Shown here piece after piece: positions 1 through 11,676 of a stretch of 64,000 nucleotides of DNA. The translations under genes were made by a program, and so were the position numbers. The DNA comes from Ustulina deusta (Eukaryota; Ascomycota; Sordariomycetes; Xylariales; Xylariaceae). The number at the start of each line of letters is the position of its first letter. Position 1 is the stretch's first letter. The stretch spans positions 892,099 through 956,098 of the forward strand of contig JAJNNX010000017.1 of the NCBI GenBank assembly GCA_023159155.1, read 5' to 3'. The notes below the pieces were generated by a model. It saw only the letters and a program-made list of their open reading frames with translations, was not told the origin of the DNA and searched no databases.

Positions 1-1720
1 TACGCAGGTAATACAAAGCAACCCCTTTCTCTCTTAACGTCAAACATATACTAGATCTCTACAATGTCAAGAATTTTTCGTCTCGTGCAAGGTACTGGCT
101 GTGAACCTCACTCGGGATACAAGTCTATATTTAGAACTGGCCTCTGGGGCCCTGCTGCGCTGCAGACCCAAGCGCGTCCCGGAAGTGACTCGAGAGTCAA
201 GATCTAGAATAGGGCTAATCACCGCAGCTGATATTAGCTCATCCCATGAGTATAAGTGTAGTGGCTCCCGGGTCATCACATACTATTGACCAGATGATGC
301 CAGTATCAATGGTGAGAATTTGAGTGGCTTTAGTCACGCACATCTCGCGGTTGATCCGAGTCGTCTTGTGTAGGGCTTGAGTGTAGGTATGGTCGCCGAA
401 GGTTGGATATGGCGGTTGGTGATTAGCGCTTTTCCGCCCATCCTCTAGTCAATTGAGTATATTCACGTCAATTGCCCCCCCCCCCCCCCCCCCCCTCTTT
501 TTTTTTTCTGCTCACTAATACCTACGTCGACCGATATATTTATCGGGCGTTTCCTTACACTGCATAATAGACCCTTCCGCTGAACCTAGCCATAGAAACC
601 TACCTATTTAGACTCGTAAGCGATTAGGATGTCTGTACAGCTGGGTTTCTATGGCACTATAGGTGGCGGGGTTCGGCTCGAAGGTCTAGTTTGGATGGAT
701 GGCAGCCTTGTGAAACCGTTGATGTTGTCGCCAAGAGTAGAAATATAAAGGGAATACCGATAAATCATGTTAGGTTCTCAAACGGTCGTAACCGATCTGC
801 GGGGTATGCATATGTATGATGCTTCTCGGAAGACTGCATCACGCCACCGTTCTTGAGCAGCCCATCCAGTTTGAACCATCTTAGATGTCCGTAATAATTT
901 CGCAGGCTCGGTACCATTGAATGACTTGGCCACACCCCATACCCTAAAACCCCCATCATTGGTCCGAACATTCCGATCAATGCAGTGCTGTGTAGCTTAC
1001 TATACGTATGGCTTAGACTATGCAAATAGACTGACGTAAGAATGGCCTGAGACTATAAGAGAGTAAGGTGAGGCGACTTGAGAGGGTGTCCGAGTTGTGG
1101 GGGTGAATAGGATAAATGAGAGAACCATTAAATGTCGCCGTTTTATGCCTTCTAAACATATCATATTTCTAGAAACCTATAGACGTTGACTCAAGCATCC
1201 TGGTCTGAGGCCTAATATTTTGAATGTCAAGTCAGAGACTGTAACACACGCCACAGGAAGGGAAGAATGAATTACCTCGTTTGAGGACATTTCCAGTGTC
1301 CGACTAGGCAAATGTTGTATGTCGAACAGCGTTACAGCGCCCCTCGTTGCTTAGAGGCGCTTCTTAGATATAGAGCCACAACAAAAGCAACAGTGGTCCG
1401 GTGAGTAGATGCGGTATGGTTGATATTCCCAAATATGATCGTTGCATGCCAATCCAACGCGCCTCATCCAATGGGCTAAGGCGGGGGTCGCGATCACCCA
1501 CAGACTTCAAAATTAACCCCCCTGTTCAGTTTGTGGCTGCCCTGCAGTTAGACGTTAATAGCTTCCAATTCGCCATGTTGTGTTGCACCCGGCGTCGCCT
1601 GTTTGGAGTTCACAGTCTTGGGGCAATAATCCTTTGGCCAGGGACGCAGACAGCTAATAAGACATAGAGTGAGTTAATTTGTATAACATGGTGTTAACTA
1701 TCTACTTAGAAGATTATGCG
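1..1720. other. GC-balanced flank, no gene recognised
   Basis: This stretch has ordinary base composition and ends where retroelement D begins. The open frames in it are short (the longest are about 88 codons) and match no family I recognise. I see no intron-linked frame, tRNA or repeat unit apart from a C homopolymer at 475-495. It is the left side of the target site into which D inserted: its last five bases (1716-1720, ATGCG) are the target duplication. Before the insertion it would have been directly joined to 38960 onward. Confidence 0.6.
475..508. repeat. C(21) homopolymer followed by T-run
   Basis: Twenty-one C residues at 475-495 are followed by TC and then a run of 11 T. It is a simple low-complexity tract in the GC-balanced flank. 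Its length is probably unstable and prone to sequencing error. Confidence 0.9.
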
Positions 1721-1870
1721 TGTCAAGATAAGTGGATACATATACAAGTGAGCAGAATGTCTTGTGTATTCAGAATAATTAGATAGAAAAATTAAGGACC
1801 AAAGGTCCGGGGGAATCTAGTAATACATATAGTCAGAGAATAAAGTGTACCTAATTTCTACATTCTAATA
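1721..1870. repeat. Left LTR of element D
   Basis: This is 150 bp, colinear without gaps with 38805-38954. By eye about 28 positions differ and all but one are transitions. In this copy the outer (left) half keeps its C and G while the last 20 bases, facing the element interior, have C changed to T (the end reads TA rather than CA). Confidence 0.85.
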
Positions 1871-4379
1871 CTCCTATTTACTTTAAACTTATATGTTGCT
1901 TTAGTTGTTTAATATAATTGTATAAAATATAACCTATAAATACGGATAGTAGATATAGTAATAGTGTTTTAACGTTTTTTTTAAAAATTTTGAGTATATT
2001 ACTAGATTTCCTTCTTTTATAATTTGTAGTAGGTCTTTTTTATAAAAAGCTTTAATATATTAAAGTTCTAAAAGCTTGCTAGTACTTTTAGTATTTTTAT
2101 TTTATTTTGTTTAGAGTTCTTAGCACCGGCCGAACCTATAAAAAACCCCTATAGAGAAAAAAAAAAAAATATAAGCTAGTTAGTAATAATATATAGATTA
2201 CCTAGCTAAGCATACGTAATTTTTTAGTTTTGGGTTATTAAGGCCTAAGTAAAGATAATTTTTTATAGTTATTTATTAATAAATTTATAATATATTATAT
2301 AATAAATATAAGTTTTAGCTACTAAATATATTATTAGTATTATATTATATTATAAATATTTGGACTTTTTTAAAAATAAAGTTTAAAAAGATTTATTGTT
2401 TTTTTTTAAAAATGTTTTTAGTACGTAATTTAGTTATTATATTTTAAATAAAGTTATAGTTCTAAAATATTGCAGTTTTATTTCTAAATAGGTTAGCTAT
2501 TATTGCTATAGCAAAAGTATGCTATTTTATGTTTTTTTATAAGTTTTTTATTAGTTGTTTAATTAGAACACAAAAAAAACTTATTTAAGTTTTTTTGCTG
2601 TTTTTTTAGTAGTTATAAAACGTACTAAATATGTTCTAAGTATAAGCGTTAGGTATTATATTACTAATTTTTTAAATTTTTTTTTTTTAAATAATTAAAA
2701 AATATTAATTTTAAATAAATATAAAATATAGCTATAACAATAAAGTTATAATATTATTTTAAATATTTAGCTAATTAATTATTAGTTAATTTTAAATATA
2801 TTAATAATTTTATAAAAAAACTAACTAAGTTTAATATAAATATATTTTTAATAGTTAATAATAAAAACTTTTATTTAGTATTGTTTTAAAATAAGTAGTA
2901 ATAATAAAATTAAATAATATAATAATTAATAGTTTAGTATTAATAAATAAAGTTATTTTAATAAATTTAAAGTTTTTATAATAATATATAAATAATAACA
3001 AAAAAACTTTTTATAGTAATAATTATATAATTATTTTATTATTTTTAGTTATAGAACAGCTTTATTAATATATAGAATATTTTATTAAAAATAATAATAA
3101 GTATTAATAAGTTTAAAAGTTTTTTAAAATAAAATATTTAAAAAAATAAAAGTTTTTAAAAACAAGTTAAATAAGTTTTATATAAATAAATATTTTTATA
3201 GCTTTTTAAAATATAATATTATTAAATATATAAAGTTTTATTTATTTTTATTTTTATTTATTTTAAGCTTAAAATATTTTAAAAAACTAAAAACTTATTT
3301 TTTAGTAGTGCTTTAGTTAACTTATTTATTATTTATTAGTTAATAAAAATATATTAAAATTTAATATTATTATTAGTTTATTATTTATAAATAAATTTAA
3401 ATTAAATAGTTATATATTTAGTATTAACGTAATATAAAAAATTATTTATTAAAGTAATAGTTTTTTAGATATTTTTATAAATAATTATAATGTTTATTTT
3501 TTAAATAACGTTTAGTTTTTTTAATAATAGCTTTAGTTAAATAATTTTTTTAATAGTTTATATTTAACTAATATATTTAGTTTTATAAAAAAATAAAAAT
3601 ATAATAGTTTATTGCTTAGAACTTTAATTAAATGTTTTGTTATTAATATAAAAAATATATTTTAAAATAGATTTATAAGTGTTTTAGTTACTAGTATAGT
3701 TTATATTAGTATAGCTAATTAAGTTTTAGAGTTTTTTGTAATATATTAATTTTATATTTATAGTTTTTTTTAAATATTTAAAAATATAGCTAACTGCTAA
3801 TCTATAAGCTTTATTAAACTTTACTATAAATTAATTATAAAAAAAAACAGCAAATATAATATTAAGTTAAGTATTAAATATAATATATATTAATAACTTT
3901 ATAATATTTATATATTAAGCTTTGTTTTTAAGTATAAATATATAATTTATTAATAATAGTTTAAAAGCTTTAGTTTTTATAAAAATATTTTTAAGTTTTA
4001 TTTTTTAAAAATTAAAATTTTAAAGAATTTTTTTTATATAAATATTTTGCTTAAAATAAATTGCTTTATTAAGCTAGTTTTTTTTAATAATTATTTTTAA
4101 ATAATATAAGTAAAGTTTAAGATTTATTATATTAAACTTATTATATAAAATAAATTTTATTTTATTAACTTTTTTTATAAAAAAAGTAGTAATTAAAAGG
4201 TTGTTTATATAAATAGTAATATAAGTATATTTTTTAGTAAATATTTTAATATTAGCGTTTAAAGAAATAAAGCTAACTTTTTTTTTAAAAATAGCTAGAA
4301 TTTTGTACTAAATTTTTAATATTTACTTTAAGCTATATAAAGCTTTTTATAATTTATATATTTTGCTAGTACTATTTTT
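1871..4379. other. RIP-degraded body of element D, segment 1
   Basis: Extremely AT-rich sequence with no open frame of useful length. It holds no recognisable gene. By position it is the part of D between its left LTR and the insertion point of A1. It ends with the A1 target duplication AAATT at 4380-4384. Confidence 0.55.
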
Positions 4380-4384
4380 AAATT

Positions 4385-4619
4385 TGTAACCGTTAGTATA
4401 GTCTTAGCAAGACCTGTAAAGATTTTAGACCTATATAGCAATAAGAGAGGAAGTTTATATACGGACCAACCTATAACTTTGTAGCTATATATATAGAGTT
4501 TATATCTATTTATTTTATAAACTTTATTTTTATTTTTATTTTTATTTTTTTTTAGCTTAAAGTTTTTATTTATAATATTAATAACTAGCTATAAAAGCTT
4601 TACTTAACTAATTATAATA
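4385..4619 (+). repeat. A-family LTR (plus)
   Basis: The sequence starts TGTAACCGTTAG and ends in a decayed form of GATCGTAACA. It contains the family's internal low-complexity T tract, which reads as an A tract in minus-oriented copies. It is recognisable by the shared block TTAGCAAGACCTG...TATATAGCAATAAGA found in every copy. Confidence 0.8.
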
Positions 4620-4879
4620 CTACTTTAAGCTTACTAATTATTTATTAATAAGTATTTAATAAATATATATTTTTTATTTTATTATAGTTAATAAAATATA
4701 AATAAACTTTTTTTTTTAGTTATATACTTAATATAAAAAATTATATATTTTATAATATAAACTTAACTTTAATATAACTTTAATAAAACTTTTAATTTTT
4801 ATATTATTTAAAAGCTAATAATTTATAAAAAACTTAATTTTAAATATTTTTATTTTATTTTCAGTTTTTAAATAATTAG

Positions 4880-4944
4880 TATTACGATTAATTAAGTAAA
4901 GCTTTTATAGCTAGTTTATTAATACTATAAATAAAAACTCTAAG

Positions 4945-4978
<34 letters not shown>

Positions 4979-6203
4979 AAAGTTTATAAAGTAGATAGAT
5001 ATAGATTTTATATATATAGTTATAGAATTATAGGTTAGTTTATATATAGACTTTTTATTTTATTACTATATAAGTTTAAAGTTTTTATAAGTTTTATTAA
5101 AATTATACTAACTATTATACTATTTTTTTTTAAAACTAAAAGTTTAAATATAGTTTTAATTTAAAATTATTAATAATATTAAGTTTATATAGTTTTTTTA
5201 TATTATATTACTTTATTATTATTTTTATAATTATTTATAAATTTATTAACTATTATTATATATATTTATTTTTATAATTTTATAAAAAGTTTAAAAGCTT
5301 TTTTATAAGTTTTATAAAATTAGTTAAGCTTAATTAGTATATTTTTAAAATTTTAGATTATATACTAAGTATTATTAAAATTATAGCTTTTTTAAATGAT
5401 TTAATACTATAGTTTTTTATTTTTTTTATATATTTTTAATTATTTAATTTATTTAATTTTAAATTTTATTTTATTATTAATATTTTTAACTAAAAATAAT
5501 AATTAGATTTATTAAAATAAAAAGTTATTATTTATTTTTTTATAATTAGTTAATATAAAATAAGTTTTTTATTTTATAAAAGTTAAGCAAATTAAAAATA
5601 TAACTAAATTTTTGTTTTTTTAAAATTTTAAAAAGTTTAACTAACTAGAAATTTAATCTAGTAGTTAGTGCTTATATTATAAAACCTTTTCTTTTTAAAA
5701 AAACTTTATTTTTTATTTTAAAATCTACTAAATATTTTTTTTTATTAGTTTATAGTTTATATTATTTTTATATAAAAGTTACTACTTTATATATTATTTT
5801 TTAAACGTTCTAAGTTTAGCGGACTAATTTAAACGTTTATTATTTAGTATTAAAATTTATAATAGTTTTATTAATATTTATTATTAAAAGGTTTTATATT
5901 TTAATTTTTATTATTATTTTTAGTAATAATATATTAATTAATAAATATTATAAAAAATTATATATAAAATCTAAAGCAAAAAAATAATTATTTTAATTGT
6001 TTTAATATTTATTAATATAAAAATAAAATTATTAGTTTAATTTTTAATTAATTAATTTTATTATTTTTTAAATCTAAAAGTAATAAATACTATTAAAGCA
6101 GTACTTAATATTTATAAAATTATTAATTATTATTATAAACTTAAAAATAAATAGTTTTATATTATTTAATATTTATATATTTAATATATTAAAAAATCTA
6201 TAT
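4880..6203 (-). mobile_element. Partial A-family element (A2), minus orientation
   Basis: A minus-oriented LTR at 4880-5119 is followed by about 1.1 kb of interior that is colinear with 14595-15675 of element A. That is the 3' part of the element in its own orientation. The copy stops abruptly at 6203, where an unrelated GC-rich segment starts. The remaining part of A2 is not seen on the other side of that segment. Confidence 0.65.
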
Positions 6204-7451
6204 TGCAGCAGGGCTAGTGCTAGCGGCCCGCTAGCAGCTGCAAATATGGCTGTACATCAATTATTAGCCGTATTCGGGCCGCCTGCGGCCCGAATCGGCT
6301 GATCTTCGGCTGCATTCAGGAGTTCGAATAGCTATAAAAGCCTTCGAACTTCTTAGAGCAACACTTACTTTATACACATAGCATTTATGCTAGTTTTCTA
6401 GTAGTAAGCGCTCTAGTTTATTTTTGTTATTTTTAATTGTTTTAGTATTGAGTTACTTTATCTTTTTTTAATAGTATTTTTAGTAAAGCTATAATAAAAT
6501 AGTTTTTTATATAAATTTATATATAATAATGTTTATAAACGCTTATTGTTTTTTAAAGCGCAACTTATGATTAGAAACCAATGCTTAACGCCTTTTTATA
6601 TAAATTTATATATAAATATATCTATAACCTATTAATAAACTTAATGCTAGCTGTGCGAAGACTAATATAGCTAACCTAGCTAATATAGCTAGCTTACGAA
6701 CAGCTAAGCCCTGTACAAATATACTTACAAGCACTTTTTTATATAAATCTATATATAAGTTTGCTTATAGCTGTATACTTTTTAGAAAGCCTAGTTTGCT
6801 ATTAATTAATCTATTTATATATCTATATAACTAACTAAGCTAGCCTAGCTATATTAATTAGTTTTGTTACCTTTGCTGCTTTAGCTATATAATTACCTAC
6901 TAAGTCCTTTACTAGAATATATTTATAAACAATCTACTATATAATTTTATATATAAACTTGTTTATAGCTATATAACTTATAAAGAGCTTTTAGTCTATT
7001 AGTCTAAGTAGCTACTCTAGTTAGCTAGGCTAGCTATATATATTAATCGGCTTGTTTATATATATAATATATATTAATTAGCTAATTTAGCTTAGTTTAT
7101 ATTAATTAGTTAGTTTATATATTTATATATATATTTAAGTAATACGCTATATAAATTTACATATAAACGTGCTTATATATATATATTATATATATAATAT
7201 ATTAATTAGCCTAATTAGCCTATTATTTTATTAGCTAGCTATTATATTATTTAGTTAATTAGTTAGTTTTTTTATTAAAAAGTTGTTTAAATAAACCTAT
7301 ATATTATTTTATATACAAATATATTTATATGCTTTTTAGTCTAAAAAAAGTTTTTGTTCCAAGCTAATCGATTAGCTAATTATTATTATAAATATAAGTC
7401 TTTCTTATCTAAATATATTTATAAACAAAATTTTATATAAATTATTATATA
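6204..7451. other. Foreign segment with GC-rich palindromic head (E)
   Basis: The first 150 bp (6204-6350) are strikingly GC-rich inside AT-rich DNA and hold three perfect inverted repeats. These have arms at 6218-6225/6229-6236, at 6272-6282/6285-6295, and at 6321-6328/6343-6350. The last pair encloses a TATAAAAG box at 6333-6340. The remaining 1.1 kb is AT-rich with repeated ATATAAATTTATATATAA-like motifs and few C residues. It could be the end of another retroelement (TG start at 6204) or a different repeat class. I do not recognise it. The right border is set only by the LTR that begins at 7452. Confidence 0.5.
6333..6340 (+). promoter_or_regulatory. TATA box inside an inverted repeat
   Basis: TATAAAAG lies in the loop between AGTTCGAA (6321-6328) and TTCGAACT (6343-6350). 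It looks like a core promoter of an LTR or other repeat. No downstream reading frame is open, so any present activity is speculative. Confidence 0.4.
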
Positions 7452-7688
7452 TATAATAATTAGTATAGTTTTAGCAAGACCTATAAGAACTTTAGACCTA
7501 TATAGTAATAAGATAGAAAATCTATATATAGACCAACCTATAACTTTATAGCTATATATATAGAGTTTATATCTATTTATTTTATAAACTTTAATTTTTT
7601 TAATTTTTTTTTTTTTTTTTAAGTTTAAAGTTTTTATTTATAATATTAATAAACTAATTATAAAAACTTTATTTAATTAATTATAATA
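7452..7688 (+). repeat. A-family LTR (plus), unpaired
   Basis: This is a full-length A-family LTR read on the plus strand, followed by A interior from its 5' end. Its left flank (ATATA) does not match the right flank of the 11440-11671 LTR (AAATT). So it is not simply that LTR's partner; recombination between copies is likely. Confidence 0.75.
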
Positions 7689-10600
7689 TTACTTTAAATT
7701 TATTAATTATTTATTAATAAATATTTAATAAATATATATTTTTTATTTTATTATAATTAATAAAATATAAATAAATTTTTTTTTTAATTATATATTTAAT
7801 ATAAAAAATTATATATTTTATAATATAAATCTAATTTTAATATAATTTTAATAAAATTTTTAATTTTTAAATTATTTAAAAACTAATAATTTATAAAAAA
7901 CTTAATTTTAAATAATTTTATTTTATTTTTAGTTTTTAAATAATTAAAATAATTTTAATTTTTAAGTATAGCTAGTTTTTTATTATTAAATAATTTAAAA
8001 AAAAAAATTTTATAAAAAAAAAAAAAATTTAAATATTAGATTTTTTTATAAATATTTTAAGCAAATTAATACTAAAAAAAAAATCAAAAAAAAATAAAAA
8101 ATAAAAAAATAAAAAAACAAAATCTAAACTAAAACTTAAATAATTTAAAATAAATAATATATTTAAAAATATAAAACTAAATATTATAGCTATATAAACT
8201 TATAATTTTATATTAGTTTTAATAAAACTTTTTTAATAAATAAAAAAAAAAAATATTAATTTTTTAATATATTTATTTTAATATTTTTAAAAAATAATTA
8301 TAATTTAATAATAAAAAATATATTTAAAAATATTAATTTTAAACTTTTTAGTTTTATTATTTTATTTATTTTTTATTTTATTAGTTTATTTTTTAATATT
8401 TTAAACTTTATTTATATTAAAAAAACTAAAATATAAAAAATTAATCCTAGTAAATTTATAAAAAATAAAGCTTTATTTAATAACTAGGTTTATAAATTAA
8501 TAAAAAAGTTAAATAAAAATATTATTATATTTTGAACTAAAAATAACTAATTTAAATATATTATAAACTAATTAAAAAAATATATTAAAAAATTAATAAA
8601 AATATATTTTTATTTAATTAAAAAATTATTTAATAATTTATTATAATTTTAATTAAATAATTATTATTTATAAAATATTTTAAGTTTATATATATAAAAC
8701 TAATAAAAATATTAATAAATTTATTTTTATATTTAATAGTTTAATTTAAAAATATTAATTTATAAAGTTATAATAAAAATATATATTATAAAATTATTTT
8801 AATATAAATTTAAAAAAAAATTTATATAAAGTTTTTATAAATTTAAATATTTTTTATAAATTATTTATTAATAAAATTATTAAATTAATATATAATATTA
8901 AATAAACTTATAAAAATTATTAATAAATTAAACTTATTAATTTAATGAAATAAAAATTTAATTTAAATAATTAAATTTTTAATAAACTTGTTTATTAATT
9001 TTTTATTAATTTTAAAAGTTCTAAAATATTTATTTTAAAATAATTAAAATAAGTATTAACCGTAAAAAAAAAAAAAGCTTATTAAAATAATAAAACCTAT
9101 TTTATTTATAATAAAGAAAAACATATGTTAATTAACTATTTTAATTAAAAGCTTAAAGTTTTAAATATTTAACTAGTAAAAAAAGTTTATAATAAAAATA
9201 GCTTTAATAATTTATTTAATTTAAAAAATAAATAAAACTAATAAAAAAAATTTTATTAGTTTTTTTATTTATTTTAACTAAAATATATATTAAAATCTAA
9301 GCAATTTTAAATTAGAACATTAATAATTTTAAAAATACTAAATTAATTTAATTGTTTTTTAAGCTTTATAATTATGTTTATATATTTATTTATTATATTA
9401 GTAAAATTATTTTTTTTTTAAATTAACTATTAAAAAAAATAAAGTATTTATAATAGGATTAGAACAAAAATAAACTTTTAAATATATAAAACTACTAATA
9501 TATAAAACTACTAATATATAAAATGTTTGTTTTAGCTTTTTTTAACCTTAGTTAATTAATACAAATAAAAATAAATATTTTATATAATATAATAAAAATT
9601 TTTATTTAGTAATAATAAAAAAATATAACTTAAAAACTTATAAAATATTTTTTTAAAATAATAATATTAATTAAACAAACTTATTTAATTTTAAACTATA
9701 AATTTTTAATAGTAATATGAACTTTAAAATATTATTATTTAAAGTTTTTTAGAACTAAATTTTTTATAATAACTAATTATTAAGCTTTATTATATTAAGC
9801 TAACTTTTTATTAAATTTTAATCTTATTTTTTAGTACTAATTAAAATAAAAAAATATAACGGCTAATATTTTATTAAAAAAAATAGTAAAACTTTTTATA
9901 ATTAAAGCTAAAAAAAATAAAAATAAAATAATAATATTAATTCTGCTTAATAAAATACTAAGTTTTATATTAACTATAGATTTTTTATTTAATATTTTTT
10001 AAAAAACTAACTTAGTAAATCTAATTAAATAAAAAAACTAGCTATAAAATCTAAAAAATAAAAACAAAAAGTTATATATATTTAAAATTACTTTAAATAA
10101 AAAAAAAAAATTTTATACAGCTTTAATTTAAAAAGCTTATATATTTTTAATTATTATATATTAAAGTTAATATAAAACAATTAAAATATTAAAACAAAAA
10201 TATTATTAGTTTTATTTAAAATATAATTATAAAATAAACAAAATATTATAAAATAAAACTTTTAGTTTTTTATTATTATTATTTATATTAGCTATAATAT
10301 AATAATATATAATAATAAATAATAAAAATATATTATTTAACTAATAAAATTATTAATTACATAATAGTATAAAAGTTTATATAGATTTTTTAATATATTA
10401 GATATATAAATATTAAATAATATAAAATTATTTATTTTTAAGTTTATAGCAATAATTAATAGTTTTATAAGTACTAAGCACTGCTTTAGTAATATTTATT
10501 ACTTTTAAATTTAAAAAGTAATAAAATTAATTAATTGACAACTAAACTAATGATTTTATTTTTATATTAATAAATACTAAAATAATTAAAATATTTATTT

Positions 10601-11439
10601 TTTTGTTTTGAATTTTATATATAATTTTTTATAATATTTATTAATTAATATATTATTATTAAAATAGCAATAAAAATTAAAACATAAAACTTTTTAATAA
10701 TAAATATTAATAAAATTATTATAAATTTTAATACTAAATAATAAATATTTAAATTAGTTTGCTAAACTTAAAACGTTTAAAAAATAGTATATAATATAAC
10801 AACCTTTATGCAAAAATAATATAAGCTATAAACTAATAAAAAAAATGTTTAATAGATTTTAAAATAAAAAATAAAGTTTTATAATATAAGTACTAACTAC
10901 TAAATTAAATTGTTAATTAGTTAAACTTTTTAAAATTTTAAAAAAACAAAAATTTAGTTATATTTTTAATTTATTTAATTTTTATAAAATAAAAAACTTA
11001 TTTTATATTAACTAATTATAAAAAATAAATAATAACTTTTTATTTTAATAAATTTAGTTATTATTTTTAGCTAAAAATATTAATAATAAAGTAAAATTTA
11101 AAATTAAACAAATTAAATAATTAAAAATATATAAAAAAATATAAAACTATAATATTAAATTATTTAAAAAAACTACAATTTTAATAATATTTAGTATATA
11201 GCTTAAAATTTTAAAAATATATTAATTAAGTTTGACTAATTTTATAAAACTTATAAAAAAGCTTTTAGATTTTTTATAAAATTATAAAAATAAATATATA
11301 TAGTAGTAGTTAACAAATTTATAAATAATTATAAAAATAATAATAAAGCAGTACAATATAAAAAAACTATATAAACCTAATATTATTAGTAACTTTGCAT
11401 TAAAACTATATTTAAACTTTTGGTTTTAAAAAAAAGTAG

Positions 11440-11671
11440 TATAATAATTAGTATAGTTTTAGCAAAACTTATAAAAACTTTAGACTTATATAGCAATAAA
11501 ATAAAAAATCTATATATAAACTAACTTATAACTTTATAGCTATATATATAAAATCTATATCTATTTACTTTATAACCTCTAACTTTTTTTTTTTTTTTTT
11601 TTTTACCTTAGAATCTTTGTTTATAGTATTAATAAACTAGCTATAAAAGCTTTACTCGACTGATCGTAACA
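11440..11671 (+). repeat. A-family LTR (plus), 3' LTR of A1
   Basis: It is preceded by a run of A and GTAG (polypurine tract) and ends GATCGTAACA with the CA terminus intact. Part of it is less mutated than the 5' copy. AAATT follows at 11672-11676. Confidence 0.8.
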
Positions 11672-11676
11672 AAATT

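Larger units (their letters stand above)
4385..11671 (+). mobile_element. LTR retrotransposon A1 (A family), rearranged
   Basis: A-family LTRs read on the plus strand at 4385-4619 and 11440-11671. The pair is flanked by AAATT on both sides (4380-4384 and 11672-11676). A polypurine stretch (a run of A then GTAG) directly precedes the 3' LTR, which supports plus orientation. The structure is not simple. After 4385-4619 only about 260 bp of interior follow, then a reverse-orientation A copy (4880-6203), a foreign segment (6204 to about 7451), another plus-oriented LTR (7452-7688), and the interior restarting from its beginning. Compared with copy A, this interior lacks about 1.8 kb somewhere between 9.8 and 10.2 kb. 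No coding domain is readable after RIP. AAATT in AT-rich DNA could match by chance. Confidence 0.6.

Noticed and set aside
765..1025. 86-codon minus-strand frame in the left flank
   Set aside because: No recognisable motif, no introns extending it, and the length is compatible with chance.
1401..1667. 88-codon plus-strand frame in the left flank
   Set aside because: Composition and sequence suggest no known protein; likely chance.
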